DNA of 64,000 nt from Solitalea canadensis DSM 3403 (GCF_000242635.2 NC_017770.1:2802669-2866668), one strand, 5' to 3'. Counted from the first letter of the stretch, positions 26,972-36,335 are shown. Numbers and translations: made by a program. Notes: generated from the sequence alone by a model not told the origin.

Positions 26972-27085
26972 ATAATTACGAACGCCATCCCAAAAAGCAC
27001 GTGAGTCTTCGAAAAATTCTGCTAGCTACGCTTAGGGGTTTCTGATTTTACGAATCAATGATTCATTGATTATATGTTTTTAAAG
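26972..27085 (-). pseudogene. Decayed duplicate of the start of the EVE gene
   Basis: These 114 bp align without gaps to 21060-21173, the first 95 bp of the EVE gene plus 19 bp of its leader, with about 25 substitutions. The ATG (27066) and codons 2-3 are kept, but codon 4 is TGA instead of TGG. The copy is in the same orientation as the parent, upstream of the fucosidase start, 5912 bp away. It cannot encode a working protein. Confidence 0.85.
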
Positions 27086-27152
27086 TCGATCCAAATCATG
27101 ATTTGAAAATATCTGAATTGCGTTTATTTTAGTCAAAGCATACTTTTTAAAA

Positions 27153-27536
27153 ATGATACGTTTTACGACAATATTGATTCTTTTGATAGCCTCTCTTTCT
27201 TGTAAAAACCAATCTATTAATGAGATAAGAATAAAGAAAATTGGGCAAGCGCTTATTCAAATTGACGCTACTACCGACAGATCTTCAATTCATGATATTA
27301 CTTATGTCGGCGAAGGGCTCTTAAACGAAATTTCCCAATTAAAGATTCATTCAAATAATAGATATGAGCATAGCGTCCGTTCAGGAGACATTATCAAACC
27401 TTTTGGTGATAATACAGCCGACTGTATTTTAACAATAGACACTGACTATAAGGACATTGAGATACGTTTAGTATATAACCCAGACAACAACAAATACGAT
27501 ATATTAGGCTGGAGGGCTTTAGCTAAAAATAAATAA
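27153..27536 (+). CDS. Small lipoprotein of unknown function
   Basis: This 127-residue protein has a lipoprotein signal (MIRFTTILILLIASLSC, lipid-modified Cys17). The mature ~110 residues look like one alpha/beta domain (ADCILTIDTDYKDIEIRLVY ending in YDILGWRALAKN). The family is not recognised. It is followed by a membrane-protein gene on the same strand after 178 bp with no terminator between, so co-transcription is possible. Confidence 0.65.
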   Translation: MIRFTTILILLIASLSCKNQSINEIRIKKIGQALIQIDATTDRSSIHDITYVGEGLLNEISQLKIHSNNRYEHSVRSGDIIKPFGDNTADCILTIDTDYKDIEIRLVYNPDNNKYDILGWRALAKNK

Positions 27537-27714
27537 CTGAAACATCTGCAAACTAAATTTTCTCTTTCATCGCCCATTTTTTACTAATAAAATTTAAAAG
27601 TTTCCGCTCAGACATTTTCACATCTCAAAAAACTTTATAGTTTTGATATATACAAAATGGCCATGCAACCCTATTTGCTCTAATTCGTCTTTACAGTACT
27701 ATCTGCTATCAAAA

Positions 27715-28263
27715 ATGATTCATCAATTTGACATACAAGCATTTATTAAAAACTGTATCGGTCTTATTAGTATTTCATTTATTTGTAGTGCACTTTCATC
27801 CATCAAAGGCGGTATCATCTTTACACCACTTATTTATGGTTTTTACCTATGTTTCACGTATCCTGAAAAACTTAGGTATAAAAATGTTTCTTTGATTTTA
27901 CTCCCACTCCTATTTCTTGCATTATTCTTAACCGGAGGGGGAATGTTCTTTGTTATAGACCTTCATGTAAAGTCGCCGGATAAAGATCCTTTACTATTCG
28001 CCATCATTGGTATTTGGACCTCGCAAGTTTTACTGGTACTTATTTGGGCTTTATTAAAAATCAAACTAACCATTGGTGGGTTAATTCAGATGGCAATTTT
28101 GGTACTTCCCCCCTATCTACTAAAACTACATCCAGTTGAAACCGCAGATAATTCTATCTTCTTGTTTTATTTCCTCTGGCAATCGGGCTTTTCAATCGGA
28201 TTGTCTACAATACTATCCTTGGCAACAAATAGTAAACAATCCCTAAATTCTAATCATTCTTAA
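27715..28263 (+). CDS. Polytopic membrane protein of unknown function
   Basis: The 182-residue protein (start MIHQFDIQAF) has about five hydrophobic segments and a short polar tail (ATNSKQSLNSNHS). I placed the start at 27715 because the codons before it are polar, lack membrane character and would need a TTG start. No family is recognised. It lies 24 bp upstream of the PQQ-propeller gene. Confidence 0.6.
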   Translation: MIHQFDIQAFIKNCIGLISISFICSALSSIKGGIIFTPLIYGFYLCFTYPEKLRYKNVSLILLPLLFLALFLTGGGMFFVIDLHVKSPDKDPLLFAIIGIWTSQVLLVLIWALLKIKLTIGGLIQMAILVLPPYLLKLHPVETADNSIFLFYFLWQSGFSIGLSTILSLATNSKQSLNSNHS

Positions 28264-28287
28264 ACTATATACTCCCTAAACACTCAA

Positions 28288-29475
28288 ATGAAGAAACAAA
28301 TCATTCTAACTATCCTTTCTGTTTTAATTAGCAATTTTATAACAGCTCAACCTCAGCCATTTTGGAAATTTAAAACTGCCGGAAAAATTGCCGGATCTCC
28401 CTGCGTTTCTAACAATAAAATAATAATCGGCAGTGAAGATGGCTTTTTATATGCCATTGATAAAACTAATGGACAGCAACTTTGGAAATATCAGGGCGAT
28501 GCTCCAATAAAATCAACTCCTGCGACGGTAAACGGTACAGTGTTTTTTAACAATGCCAATGGCAATATGTATGCTATTGATGCTACTTCTGGTAAAATGT
28601 TGTGGAAACAACAAATGCCGGGCGAAAAAATAGTGGATTTTTGGGATTATTATTTATCATCTCCTGTTCTGCATGATAATTTAGTTATCGTTGGAAGTGG
28701 CAATGGCGCAGTTTATGCGTTTGACCAAAAGACAGGAAAGCAAGTATGGACGTTTAAAACAGATGGCGTTGTACATGCTGATCCGTTGATTCAAAATAAT
28801 ACTGTGTATGTAGGCAGTTTTGACGGCAATTTTTACTCATTAAATGCTACTTCCGGTCAGTTGTTATGGAAATTTAAAACTGTTGGAGATATGTTTTTCC
28901 CTAAAGGAGAAATACAAAACGGTGCTTCATTTTTTAACAATACTGTTTACTTCGGTTCGAGGGATTTTAATATTTATGCTTTAAACGCCGAAAAAGGCAC
29001 TGGCGCCTGGAATATGAAAGAGCGTGGCAGCTGGGTTATTGCAACACCCGCGATTGCAGATAGTTTAGCATTTTTCGGTACGTCAGATACTCATACTTTT
29101 TATTGCCTTGGTGCATTGTACAGTGAAGTAAAATGGAAAATTCCATTGAATATGCGTGTTTATGGAAAGGCCGCATTTTACGAAAATCTTGTTTTGTTTG
29201 GTTGCTTTAATGGTAAACTTTACGCAGCCGACAAGAAAACCGGAACAATTAAATGGGAATATCAAACGGAGGCCAGTAAACAAAATTGGCTGACGATATT
29301 TGATGAAACCGGACATATCAAAAAAGGGTTTGAGCTCTATGGAGATGATGTCCATATTGCTAACACTGAAAAGATAATTATGAACCTTGGAAGCATTCTT
29401 TCATCTCCAATTGTAGAACAAAATATGGTTTATTTTGGCAGTACTGACGGTTATGTATATGCGCTAAAAATGTAA
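28288..29475 (+). CDS. PQQ-type beta-propeller repeat protein (BamB-like)
   Basis: The 395-residue exported protein has a signal peptide (MKKQIILTILSVLISNFITAQ) and about eight PQQ/BamB-like blades with the classic pattern FLYAIDKTNGQQLWKYQ, MYAIDATSGKMLWKQQ, VYAFDQKTGKQVWTFKTDG and so on. Such propellers serve as outer-membrane assembly scaffolds (BamB) or as enzyme domains. This one lacks a lipobox, so it is not a typical BamB; it has no obvious catalytic residues. The quinone oxidoreductase gene follows after 8 bp, so the two are probably co-transcribed, although a functional link is not obvious. Confidence 0.85.
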   Translation: MKKQIILTILSVLISNFITAQPQPFWKFKTAGKIAGSPCVSNNKIIIGSEDGFLYAIDKTNGQQLWKYQGDAPIKSTPATVNGTVFFNNANGNMYAIDATSGKMLWKQQMPGEKIVDFWDYYLSSPVLHDNLVIVGSGNGAVYAFDQKTGKQVWTFKTDGVVHADPLIQNNTVYVGSFDGNFYSLNATSGQLLWKFKTVGDMFFPKGEIQNGASFFNNTVYFGSRDFNIYALNAEKGTGAWNMKERGSWVIATPAIADSLAFFGTSDTHTFYCLGALYSEVKWKIPLNMRVYGKAAFYENLVLFGCFNGKLYAADKKTGTIKWEYQTEASKQNWLTIFDETGHIKKGFELYGDDVHIANTEKIIMNLGSILSSPIVEQNMVYFGSTDGYVYALKM

Positions 29476-29483
29476 CTCTTTTT

Positions 29484-30467
29484 ATGAAAGCATCCATTAT
29501 AACCCAACCTGGCGGTCCTGAAGTTCTTGTGCTTCAGGAGCGGGAGAAACCTTCTATAAAAGCAACGGAAGTGTTAGTGAAGGTGATTGCCGCCGGAGTT
29601 AATCGTCCGGATGTAGCACAGCGAGCGGGACGGTATCCCGCTCCTCCTGGAGCTCCTGCTGATATACCAGGATTAGAGTTAGCAGGTATTATTGTTGAAA
29701 CCGGAGCCGAAGTAACTACATTGAAGATCGGTGATGAGGTTTGCGCCTTGGTTGCCGGTGGTGCTTATGCTGAATTCTGTACTGTTCCTGCTGAACTTTG
29801 TTTACCTGTTCCAAAAGGACTTACAATGGTTGAAGCAGCCTCCCTTCCTGAAACCTTTTTTACGGTTTGGAGCAATGTGTTTGACAGGGGTTCCCTTAAA
29901 TCGGAAGAATCTTTATTGCTTCATGGTGGCAGTAGTGGAATTGGAACAACAGCAATTCAAATGGCTAAAGCTTTAGGTAATACAGTTTATGCAACAGCAG
30001 GATCCGACGAAAAATGCTCTTATTGCGAATCCTTAGGAGCAGACAAATGCATCAATTATAAAACTGAAGATTTTGAAGAAGTAATCAAAACCATTACAAA
30101 CAATAAGGGTGTCGATGTGATTCTGGATATGGTTGGAGGAAGTTACATTCCTAAAAACCTTAACATTTTAGCCGACGATGGGCGTTTGGTTTTTATAAAC
30201 GCCATGAAAGGCTTTAAAACGGAAGTTGATTTCCTAAAAGTAATGCAAAAGCGCTTAACAATTACCGGAAGTACTCTTCGTCCTCGACCTAATTCTTTCA
30301 AAGCTCAAATTGCTCAAAATCTTATCAAACATGTGTGGCCACTAATTGAGCAAGGCCAAATTAAACCTACTATATACAAGACTTTCCCGCTCGAAAAAGC
30401 CAATGAAGCACATGCATTAATGGAAAGCAATGAGCATATGGGGAAGATTGTTTTGAAGGTATCTTAA
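29484..30467 (+). CDS. NAD(P)H-quinone oxidoreductase, zinc-independent MDR family
   Basis: The 327-residue cytoplasmic enzyme belongs to the medium-chain dehydrogenase/reductase superfamily. It has a GroES-like N-terminal part (VIAAGVNRPDVAQRAGRYP, IPGLELAGIIVETG) and a Rossmann nucleotide-binding part (LLHGGSSGIGTTAIQMAKALG). The zinc-binding cysteines of alcohol dehydrogenases are absent, as in the PIG3/TP53I3 quinone oxidoreductase group. It reduces quinones with NADPH in that family; the natural substrate here is unknown. An inverted repeat begins at its stop codon. Confidence 0.9.
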   Translation: MKASIITQPGGPEVLVLQEREKPSIKATEVLVKVIAAGVNRPDVAQRAGRYPAPPGAPADIPGLELAGIIVETGAEVTTLKIGDEVCALVAGGAYAEFCTVPAELCLPVPKGLTMVEAASLPETFFTVWSNVFDRGSLKSEESLLLHGGSSGIGTTAIQMAKALGNTVYATAGSDEKCSYCESLGADKCINYKTEDFEEVIKTITNNKGVDVILDMVGGSYIPKNLNILADDGRLVFINAMKGFKTEVDFLKVMQKRLTITGSTLRPRPNSFKAQIAQNLIKHVWPLIEQGQIKPTIYKTFPLEKANEAHALMESNEHMGKIVLKVS

Positions 30468-30583
30468 CCCCTAGCCCCTAAAAGGGAATCCATATCGCTA
30501 GAAAAAACTAATCTCTGCATTAATAAATGACAGGTAACTCTAACATATGAGAGCGAGCAGAATCCCCTTTAGGGGTTAGGGGT
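30466..30583. repeat. Inverted repeat of a CCCCTAACCCCTAAAGGGG-type element
   Basis: The left arm (30466-30490) and right arm (30561-30583) are inverted copies of an acccctaRcccctaaaaggg motif, 70 bp apart, between convergent genes. The element could act as a terminator for both. The motif has the look of a dispersed intergenic repeat. Confidence 0.6.
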
Positions 30584-30589
30584 ACCCTC

Positions 30590-31033
30590 CTACAAACTCA
30601 TTACTTTCTTCATCTCAATGGTAATCCGATCTTGCTCGCGGAGGCGTTTGCAAAGTGTTCGCATAATTCCCTTTAAAATATCGGAGTTAGTGGCAATAAC
30701 GTCGTAAAATGTCTCTTGTTCTATTTTCAGGAACGTGCAATCAGTAAGAGTGGTTACACTTGCCGATCGTGATTCGGTATCAAGAAGCGATAATTCGCCA
30801 AAGATTTCATTTTCAGATAAGGTTACTATTTCATGCTCTTCATCATGAATTAGCACCTTGCCGGAATAGATAAAATACATGCAATTTCCCCTATCCCCTT
30901 TATTAAACACTCTTACTCCCTTATCAACCAAATACTCCTGACAGATCGAAGCAATTTCCATTAAATCGGTTTCCCTGCAATTCTTAAAAATTTCCGAATT
31001 CTTTAATAATAAGACCTTTTCAATAATTAACAT
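30590..31033 (-). CDS. Cyclic-nucleotide-binding domain protein
   Basis: This 147-residue protein is a single cNMP-binding domain with no helix-turn-helix and no membrane part. The phosphate-binding cassette is visible as FGELSLLDTESRSASV (Glu contacting the ribose, Arg contacting the phosphate). Short helices flank the domain (start MLIIEKVLLLKNSEIFKNC, end RITIEMKKVMSL). The gene follows the transporter/HEAT gene after only 6 bp, so it is probably a regulatory subunit of that protein that senses cAMP or cGMP. A class III adenylate cyclase at 51154 could supply the ligand, though that link is inference. Confidence 0.88.
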   Translation of the reverse strand: MLIIEKVLLLKNSEIFKNCRETDLMEIASICQEYLVDKGVRVFNKGDRGNCMYFIYSGKVLIHDEEHEIVTLSENEIFGELSLLDTESRSASVTTLTDCTFLKIEQETFYDVIATNSDILKGIMRTLCKRLREQDRITIEMKKVMSL

Positions 31034-31039
31034 TTAAAA

Positions 31040-33772
31040 TCAGGTTAAAGCGTTTAAAACATATGTGGTTGTTTCCTGCATAACATACGATTGAGAAGGT
31101 GTTTCATTTACAGAAAGCTTTCTAATAAAGTCATAATCCTTGTTTTTCCACAAGCTGTAAATAGAAACGGCTTTTGTCCATGGTGTAAACTCATTTGCAT
31201 TAGTAAAAACGATCTTATCAAACAAATGATTAATCTCCTGTTTCTTATGGATTTTGCGCGTATCATCCGGATCAATAAAATGATCAAACAGCATATTCAA
31301 TTCCCTTATTACCCGTTGAGGCAACACCATCTCAAGCATTTCCATAGCATTGTAAAGCTTAGAACTATCTTCGGTTTCAAACAATTCTAATATGCGGTTG
31401 ATTTCCTGCTTATCATATAAAAGGCAGCAAAGCCGTAGACAAGTTTCCAGGTCATTTTGTATTTCGGATCGAAGAGAGTTTTTTACCAATACATGGTTTT
31501 TAAACGGCTGAATCGCATAAAAACAATCGATCTTATCCTTGGCACTTAAGAAGCGATCATCCAAAACATGATTAATTAAACCGCTTTCATTGGAGGTGGA
31601 TGGTCGGTACTCTTTCCTCCATAAAGCATGCACAATTTTATTAATCCAATCAGGAGAGGTACTCAGATGCATTAACAGAAAATTAGTGGACTGCATTCCT
31701 TTCATTTTGCCAGCTAATCCAACCAGTTCTGAAGTGTGGTTATTGATAACGGATGGCTCTATATCATCAAACAAATCATCTCCATATTGCAATAGTCCTT
31801 GCAAGGCGATGTATTTTCCGGAAGAGTTGGACAGCATTCCCAATATGTCGGGCAAAATGCTCTTTATCTTTAACTTACAGGCCACCATAATAGCATTCCG
31901 CTTAACCGAAATATCCTCATCATTAATCAGTTGCTCTATTGCATCGGTAAAACGGACATTTTTAAGTTCACTGATGATATGAATGGCCAGATCACGCTCT
32001 TCCGGAACGGTTGACTGAATGAGATTATTCAGTTCATTTCCGGCCTTGAATAAATGGTTAAACTCATCTTGATTGAGTAAACTAATGATCACTACTTTTC
32101 GCACGGCATATTCAAGGTGCTCAATTTGTTCGGAAAGCATTTCGAGGTAACCTTTATCGTTACGACAAATTATGGAGGTAAGACTTTGTTTAATTTCACT
32201 GTCGCTTTCATGCGCAACCAGTTGCTTCAACAAATCAATATCGGGCTTTTTTATTTTGCTAATTTCAGAAAGCACATACAATTTAACCTCTTTATCCTCT
32301 TTATAGAGCTGCTGATAAAGCAGATTCATAATGTCGGGATGGTTTGCTTTTCCCAATAATTTCAGCGCATAGATGATCTCAGATTTCTTACCATTAGCGA
32401 TTTTATTCAGCAGGATATCAATTGATTTTTGGTCATTCAGATAAACTTCGTCACTATTGAAAATCCCCTTGCTGATAGATCGATGGAGCGTTCGTAAATA
32501 GGCCCGTTTTACATACATAATCGCAGCAGCCCAGGCTACCAAATTGATCAACACAATTTTGATTGTTAACAGAATGGTGACCTCTATTCCCATTTTATTT
32601 AAAATGATCAGCGATAAACCGACCATGATTAATGATGGAGGCAACATGTATCCTTTCGTGATCAAATGTCCATGTAAACGAACTTTTTCTTTTAATGGCT
32701 GAAAAAGGATAAAGAAAATCGGTTCCTGCATGGCCGACCGCAATACTTCGGTTAGCAACACCATCATCCCGAAAACATAAAGAATATATTCGGATTGCTG
32801 ATCCATTGCAAAAAACACCAAGCTAAACAAGAACAATATTACAGGGGTGATAAAAAGACAAATAACAATCCCCCATCGCTCTATCACTCTACTGGTAATC
32901 ATCAGTTTAAACACCAGAGCAATGATTCTACCTACTGCAAAAAATGCTGCAATAAAAGCAGCCAGCGAGCCAATATCTTCATATTTTAATTTAACGTGTG
33001 ATAGGAACGTAAAATCAATAAGATTGAACACATTATAACTAAGAATGGTGAGTATGGAAATGGCAAAAATCAACTCGTTTTTAAAGAGCGAATCCATCAA
33101 TCCTTTTTTGCGCTTATCCTGCTGCAGATCAATTACCTGATGATCGGCATTATTGCTACGCTTAATGGCTTCCCAATTTGTTTTCTGGATAGCAACATGA
33201 AAAAACCATAATCCAATAAGCAGCGATATTACCGACATCCATAGTAAATTGATTAACCCGAAAAATGCAATTAATATAGGGGCAGAAAGGTAGCCGATAA
33301 GTTTTGCAGGAATATCTCCCGCGCCAACAATCGAAAACACCCTTTTGCTCTCCCGGATATTAAACAACAGTGATACAATACCCCAGTAAGCATATCCATT
33401 TAACATGTAAAAAAGCACTGACCATACCATTAGGGCGAAAATGAAATACTGTCGGTGCCCCCACGATAAACCCAACCATAAACAGATCAGAATTACCAAG
33501 GAGAAAAGGATAATATACTTTAACTGACGTAGCGGGGACGACCGATGCTCAAGCTTTTCGTAAGCCACATTCAGCAATAACAGAAACGGTGCAATTGTGA
33601 GGTAAGCATAGGGTAAAAGCTGTATGGAAAGCGCCTGCAGAAATAAGGTATAGGCAATAATATTTACATACGAAATTGCCAACCCAATAAATATTTGCAC
33701 TCGTAGGAGATCAAAAATATAAGCCGATTCTGACGCCTTAATATTAAGAGCATTTAACACCCTGTTTTTCAT
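31040..33772 (-). CDS. NTT/MFS-like membrane transporter domain fused to HEAT repeats
   Basis: The 910-residue protein has about 12 membrane segments in residues ~1-430, resembling the ATP/ADP-exchange (NTT) and MFS transporters (opening LLRVQIFIGLAISYVNIIAYTLF). A long soluble part (~440-870) consists of HEAT-like helical repeats such as NPDIMNLLYQQLYKEDKEVKLYVL-type helices and RDLAIHIISELKN. HEAT solenoids bind proteins, and the gene partner encodes a cyclic-nucleotide-binding domain, so ligand-gated transport or sensing is plausible. The substrate is not known; the similarity to nucleotide transporters is at fold level only. It is the first gene of a two-gene operon. Confidence 0.8.
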   Translation of the reverse strand: MKNRVLNALNIKASESAYIFDLLRVQIFIGLAISYVNIIAYTLFLQALSIQLLPYAYLTIAPFLLLLNVAYEKLEHRSSPLRQLKYIILFSLVILICLWLGLSWGHRQYFIFALMVWSVLFYMLNGYAYWGIVSLLFNIRESKRVFSIVGAGDIPAKLIGYLSAPILIAFFGLINLLWMSVISLLIGLWFFHVAIQKTNWEAIKRSNNADHQVIDLQQDKRKKGLMDSLFKNELIFAISILTILSYNVFNLIDFTFLSHVKLKYEDIGSLAAFIAAFFAVGRIIALVFKLMITSRVIERWGIVICLFITPVILFLFSLVFFAMDQQSEYILYVFGMMVLLTEVLRSAMQEPIFFILFQPLKEKVRLHGHLITKGYMLPPSLIMVGLSLIILNKMGIEVTILLTIKIVLINLVAWAAAIMYVKRAYLRTLHRSISKGIFNSDEVYLNDQKSIDILLNKIANGKKSEIIYALKLLGKANHPDIMNLLYQQLYKEDKEVKLYVLSEISKIKKPDIDLLKQLVAHESDSEIKQSLTSIICRNDKGYLEMLSEQIEHLEYAVRKVVIISLLNQDEFNHLFKAGNELNNLIQSTVPEERDLAIHIISELKNVRFTDAIEQLINDEDISVKRNAIMVACKLKIKSILPDILGMLSNSSGKYIALQGLLQYGDDLFDDIEPSVINNHTSELVGLAGKMKGMQSTNFLLMHLSTSPDWINKIVHALWRKEYRPSTSNESGLINHVLDDRFLSAKDKIDCFYAIQPFKNHVLVKNSLRSEIQNDLETCLRLCCLLYDKQEINRILELFETEDSSKLYNAMEMLEMVLPQRVIRELNMLFDHFIDPDDTRKIHKKQEINHLFDKIVFTNANEFTPWTKAVSIYSLWKNKDYDFIRKLSVNETPSQSYVMQETTTYVLNALT

Positions 33773-33884
33773 TAAATTAAATATACAAAACAGAGTTGAG
33801 CAATTAATTTATTAACTGTGCTTTTTTGAGAGGTATTAGTGTGGATAAAATGGGAGATGGAAGGTTGAATGCTACAAGATTTAT

Positions 33885-34028
33885 TATTTGATTAGGAGAT
33901 AGTTGTAGATAGATAGACATCAATCAGCCTAATAAAAAGGAAGACTCTATCTGGCGAGAGCTTAAAAGAATGAATCATCATGCTTTCTGCCTCTGTATTA
34001 TATTTACTCGAAAGTGACGCTTAACTCC
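33885..34028. repeat. Worn hairpin repeat, copy A, with a scrap of RHS 3' end
   Basis: At 33943-33955 lies GACTCTATCTGGC, then the spacer AGCTTAAAAGAAT, GCTTTCTGC and CTCTGTATTATATTTACTCGAAAGTGACGCTTAAC without spelling the right arms. Compared with copy B, the right arm of stem 1 and that of stem 2 are lost. Just before it, around 33885-33906, TTTGATTAGGAGATAGTTGTAG resembles the end of the RHS fragment at 35502, so this marks the site of an older RHS remnant. Confidence 0.65.
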
Positions 34029-34060
34029 ATATCTATTCTTTTTTACTTTTTACCTTGTTC

Positions 34061-34213
34061 TTGAAGTGTTCATCTAACCGGTCACTTCAAAGCTTTAATA
34101 AAATGGTAGACTCTGTCTGGCCCAAAGCTTAAAAGAATCATTATGCTTTCTGCCGGACAGAGTCCTCTGTACTATATTTACTCGAAAGTGACGCTTCGCT
34201 TAACATTTTCGAG
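34061..34213. repeat. Hairpin repeat, copy B (best preserved)
   Basis: Three stem-loops follow one another: 34061-34068 with 34083-34090 (TTGAAGTG/CACTTCAA, 8 bp); 34109-34121 with 34152-34164 (13 bp, one G-T pair) with an inner AAAGC/GCTTT pairing; and 34181-34187 with 34207-34213 (CTCGAAA/TTTCGAG). The loop of the last is GACGCTTCGCTTAAC. The repeat lies just beyond the stop of the lipoprotein gene at 34246. Confidence 0.75.
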
Positions 34214-34245
34214 AACGGAGAACCACTCCACAAGACTTTTACTAA

Positions 34246-35142
34246 CTAATTGTTTAACACCACTTTCTTGTAAGTAAATAAATACTTTGCTGAAACAACC
34301 GGAGATTCATTTCCGGAACCAATTGACACAGTAGTTTCTATTGGGTAGGAATCCTCATTGTATTTACTCTCAAAATAATAATTATATTCTGTAGGGACTG
34401 TTGCCCCTCCTAGTAAATTCATTATCTGCATTCTTGTTAAATCCTTTTGGAATACGCCTCCAAAAGGCAAAGAACCAGCTATAAAATATTGATTTTTAAT
34501 ATCTTTCATCCAATGATTTTTATCGTTATGAAAATAATGTTGATCTGTGTAGGTAGGACTATAACCATCGAACATATGACTCAGTAGCATATTAAACTCA
34601 TCGTACTCGTAGTTATAACAATCACGGGTACTCTTTCTCTTAATAATCCAGTTACTATTCCATGTAAAACTAGATACATCATTTGTTACTAATTCCCATA
34701 CTAAATCAGAGTCTTGATAGTGTCCATTCTGATCAGGTACAGCCCCGGGCTTTGGACTCGCTTCCCATTGCTTAGATATTGATCCAACAATTTTGTTATT
34801 TAAATAGGTATATGTTGCAAAGGCATCACCCAGTGTTGACTGATAATGATCCCAAGAGCTTTGAGTTTCACTCAATTTTCCATTAGTGTATGAAAAAATA
34901 TGATCATAGGTTCTTGGAACGGTGGTTACTTTTTTCAAATCACCTTCATCATTTTCATATTCCAAATAGTACTTAATCGTACGACCTCCAGGGAACTGTA
35001 TTTGATCAATTTGAATTGGCAAATAGATGGTTTTACTTATTTTATTTTCCTTTTTTATGTCTTCTTCGGTTGGAATATCTTTCTGACAACCATAGACAAT
35101 CAAAGCCAATAAGGCTAATAGATAGAGAGAGAGCGTTTTCAT
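34246..35142 (-). CDS. Lipoprotein of unknown function within the RHS region
   Basis: The 298-residue protein has a lipoprotein signal (MKTLSLYLLALLALIVYGC, Cys19). The mature part has YLEYENDEGDLKKV, YTNGKLSETQSSWDHYQ and YNYEYDEFNMLLSH, YD-type strands that recall single RHS-like turns, and ends in VSAKYLFTYKKVVLNN. No family is assigned. It is placed after an RHS gene remnant on the same strand, which in polymorphic toxin loci is where orphan immunity genes sit. Hairpin repeats flank it on both sides (copies B and C). It could be an orphan immunity protein or an unrelated cell-surface lipoprotein. Confidence 0.65.
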   Translation of the reverse strand: MKTLSLYLLALLALIVYGCQKDIPTEEDIKKENKISKTIYLPIQIDQIQFPGGRTIKYYLEYENDEGDLKKVTTVPRTYDHIFSYTNGKLSETQSSWDHYQSTLGDAFATYTYLNNKIVGSISKQWEASPKPGAVPDQNGHYQDSDLVWELVTNDVSSFTWNSNWIIKRKSTRDCYNYEYDEFNMLLSHMFDGYSPTYTDQHYFHNDKNHWMKDIKNQYFIAGSLPFGGVFQKDLTRMQIMNLLGGATVPTEYNYYFESKYNEDSYPIETTVSIGSGNESPVVSAKYLFTYKKVVLNN

Positions 35143-35253
35143 AGATTTATATTTTAAATATTTGTATAACAGCTATTTAAATATAACTATTTAATTTTAT
35201 AATGTATTTATGTAACGTACTTGATAACTTATAATCATGATAACCTTGTTCTT

Positions 35254-35478
35254 TTGAAGCGTTCGTCTAAGCAGTCTCTTCAAAGTTTTAATGAACTGGA
35301 AGACTACTAATGAACCGAATATTAAAAAGTAAATCGTCGGTTCATTTACTATTATTTTGGAAGATGTTTCATTGGTGGCTCTGTCTGGCCGAGAGCATAA
35401 AACAATCATTTTGCTTTCTGCCGGACAGAATCATCTGTATTATATTTACTCGAAAGTGACGTTACTGATCATTCCGAG
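35254..35478. repeat. Hairpin repeat, copy C
   Basis: The order matches copy B: TTGAAGCG...CTCTTCAA (35254-35283), then after 93 bp GGCTCTGTCTGGC (35377-35389) with GCCGGACAGAATC (35420-35432), then CTCGAAAGTGACG and TTCCGAG (35472-35478). The third stem is worn. It lies directly after the stop codon of the RHS remnant at 35502. Confidence 0.7.
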
Positions 35479-35501
35479 AACGGGGAATTAAACAAAGTCG
35501 A

Positions 35502-36155
35502 TCATTTGATTAAGTGATAGTTGTAGGCAGTGAACCTACCTAATGTCGGATCATAGAACCTGGCGCCGTAATCGTACCAACCAATTTCCGCTTGTAACTC
35601 CTTACCGTTGTAAAGATATTTATTTGTCGGATTAAATGACTTACCCGGTATCTGCATTCCAAAAGCATAATAACTGTCTTCCTGTAAAACTGCTCCTGCT
35701 TCACTAATTGTTACACGGGTGTTGCCCAAATGGTCTTTGAGATCATAGTGATAATAGTATGGACTAGTAGTTCCGTTCCAATTGGCTCTGCCTTCTTCTG
35801 TTGCCATGAACTTGATCGTAGTGGTAGTTCCAACAGTTTGCAGTTGTAAACCATCCACATAGTCGTCAGTGGTTGTACCTACGGTCTTACGCAGCTTCCT
35901 GCCACTTGCATCGTACAGGTAATTGATGGCAGTACCTTCTTTCACTACCATTTGCGGCAAATTCAGGTAATTATATAGGATATTGGTGGTAATGCCTGCA
36001 TTCTTATCGATCAGCATATTTCCATTAACATCGTAACTGTATTCACCTACCTGTTGGATATCATTTACCTCTTTAAAGCCCTGACTTTTATACGGGATAG
36101 CCGCATTGGACTTTTCATCCACATGATCCAGTTGGTTGCTCAGGTTCGGTACCTT
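35502..36155 (-). pseudogene. RHS 3' remnant, duplicate of the intact RHS core
   Basis: About 600 bp are a near copy of 38290-38892 in the complete RHS gene (encoding VDEKSNAAIPYKSQGFKEVN to YDYGARFYDPTLGR, with a few substitutions). The 5' side breaks off at 36155 within the codons for NQLDHV, next to hairpin copy D. On the 3' side, after DPTLGR the frame jumps to FTAYNYHLIK and stops. The missing piece is WSVVDPLAEKMRRHSP-type sequence plus the whole toxin tail. There is no signal peptide or start, so it is a silent fragment, useful only as a recombination donor. Confidence 0.88.
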
Positions 36156-36161
36156 GTATAA

Positions 36162-36242
36162 GGCTGGCTTTATGCTTTCGGCCAGACACAGTCTTCCCTT
36201 TTATTTATACTCCGAGGAGACGCTGCGCTTAACTCCTCGGAG
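36162..36242. repeat. Hairpin repeat, copy D, at the RHS remnant breakpoint
   Basis: This copy has a truncated first stem (GGCTGGC...GGCCAGACACAGTC, 36162-36193). It then has a perfect 10-bp stem CTCCGAGGAG (36210-36219) with CTCCTCGGAG (36233-36242). The loop ACGCTGCGCTTAA differs by one base from that of copy B, although the stem sequence is quite different. It begins 7 bp from the point where the RHS remnant stops matching. Confidence 0.75.
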
Positions 36243-36335
36243 AACATCCGTCCGAACACCTACAACAACGGAGTGCTGTAATTGGTTTCTAACTTTTTGC
36301 AACTCCCCTTGTTGTTTCTTAATTTGACTTTGTAT

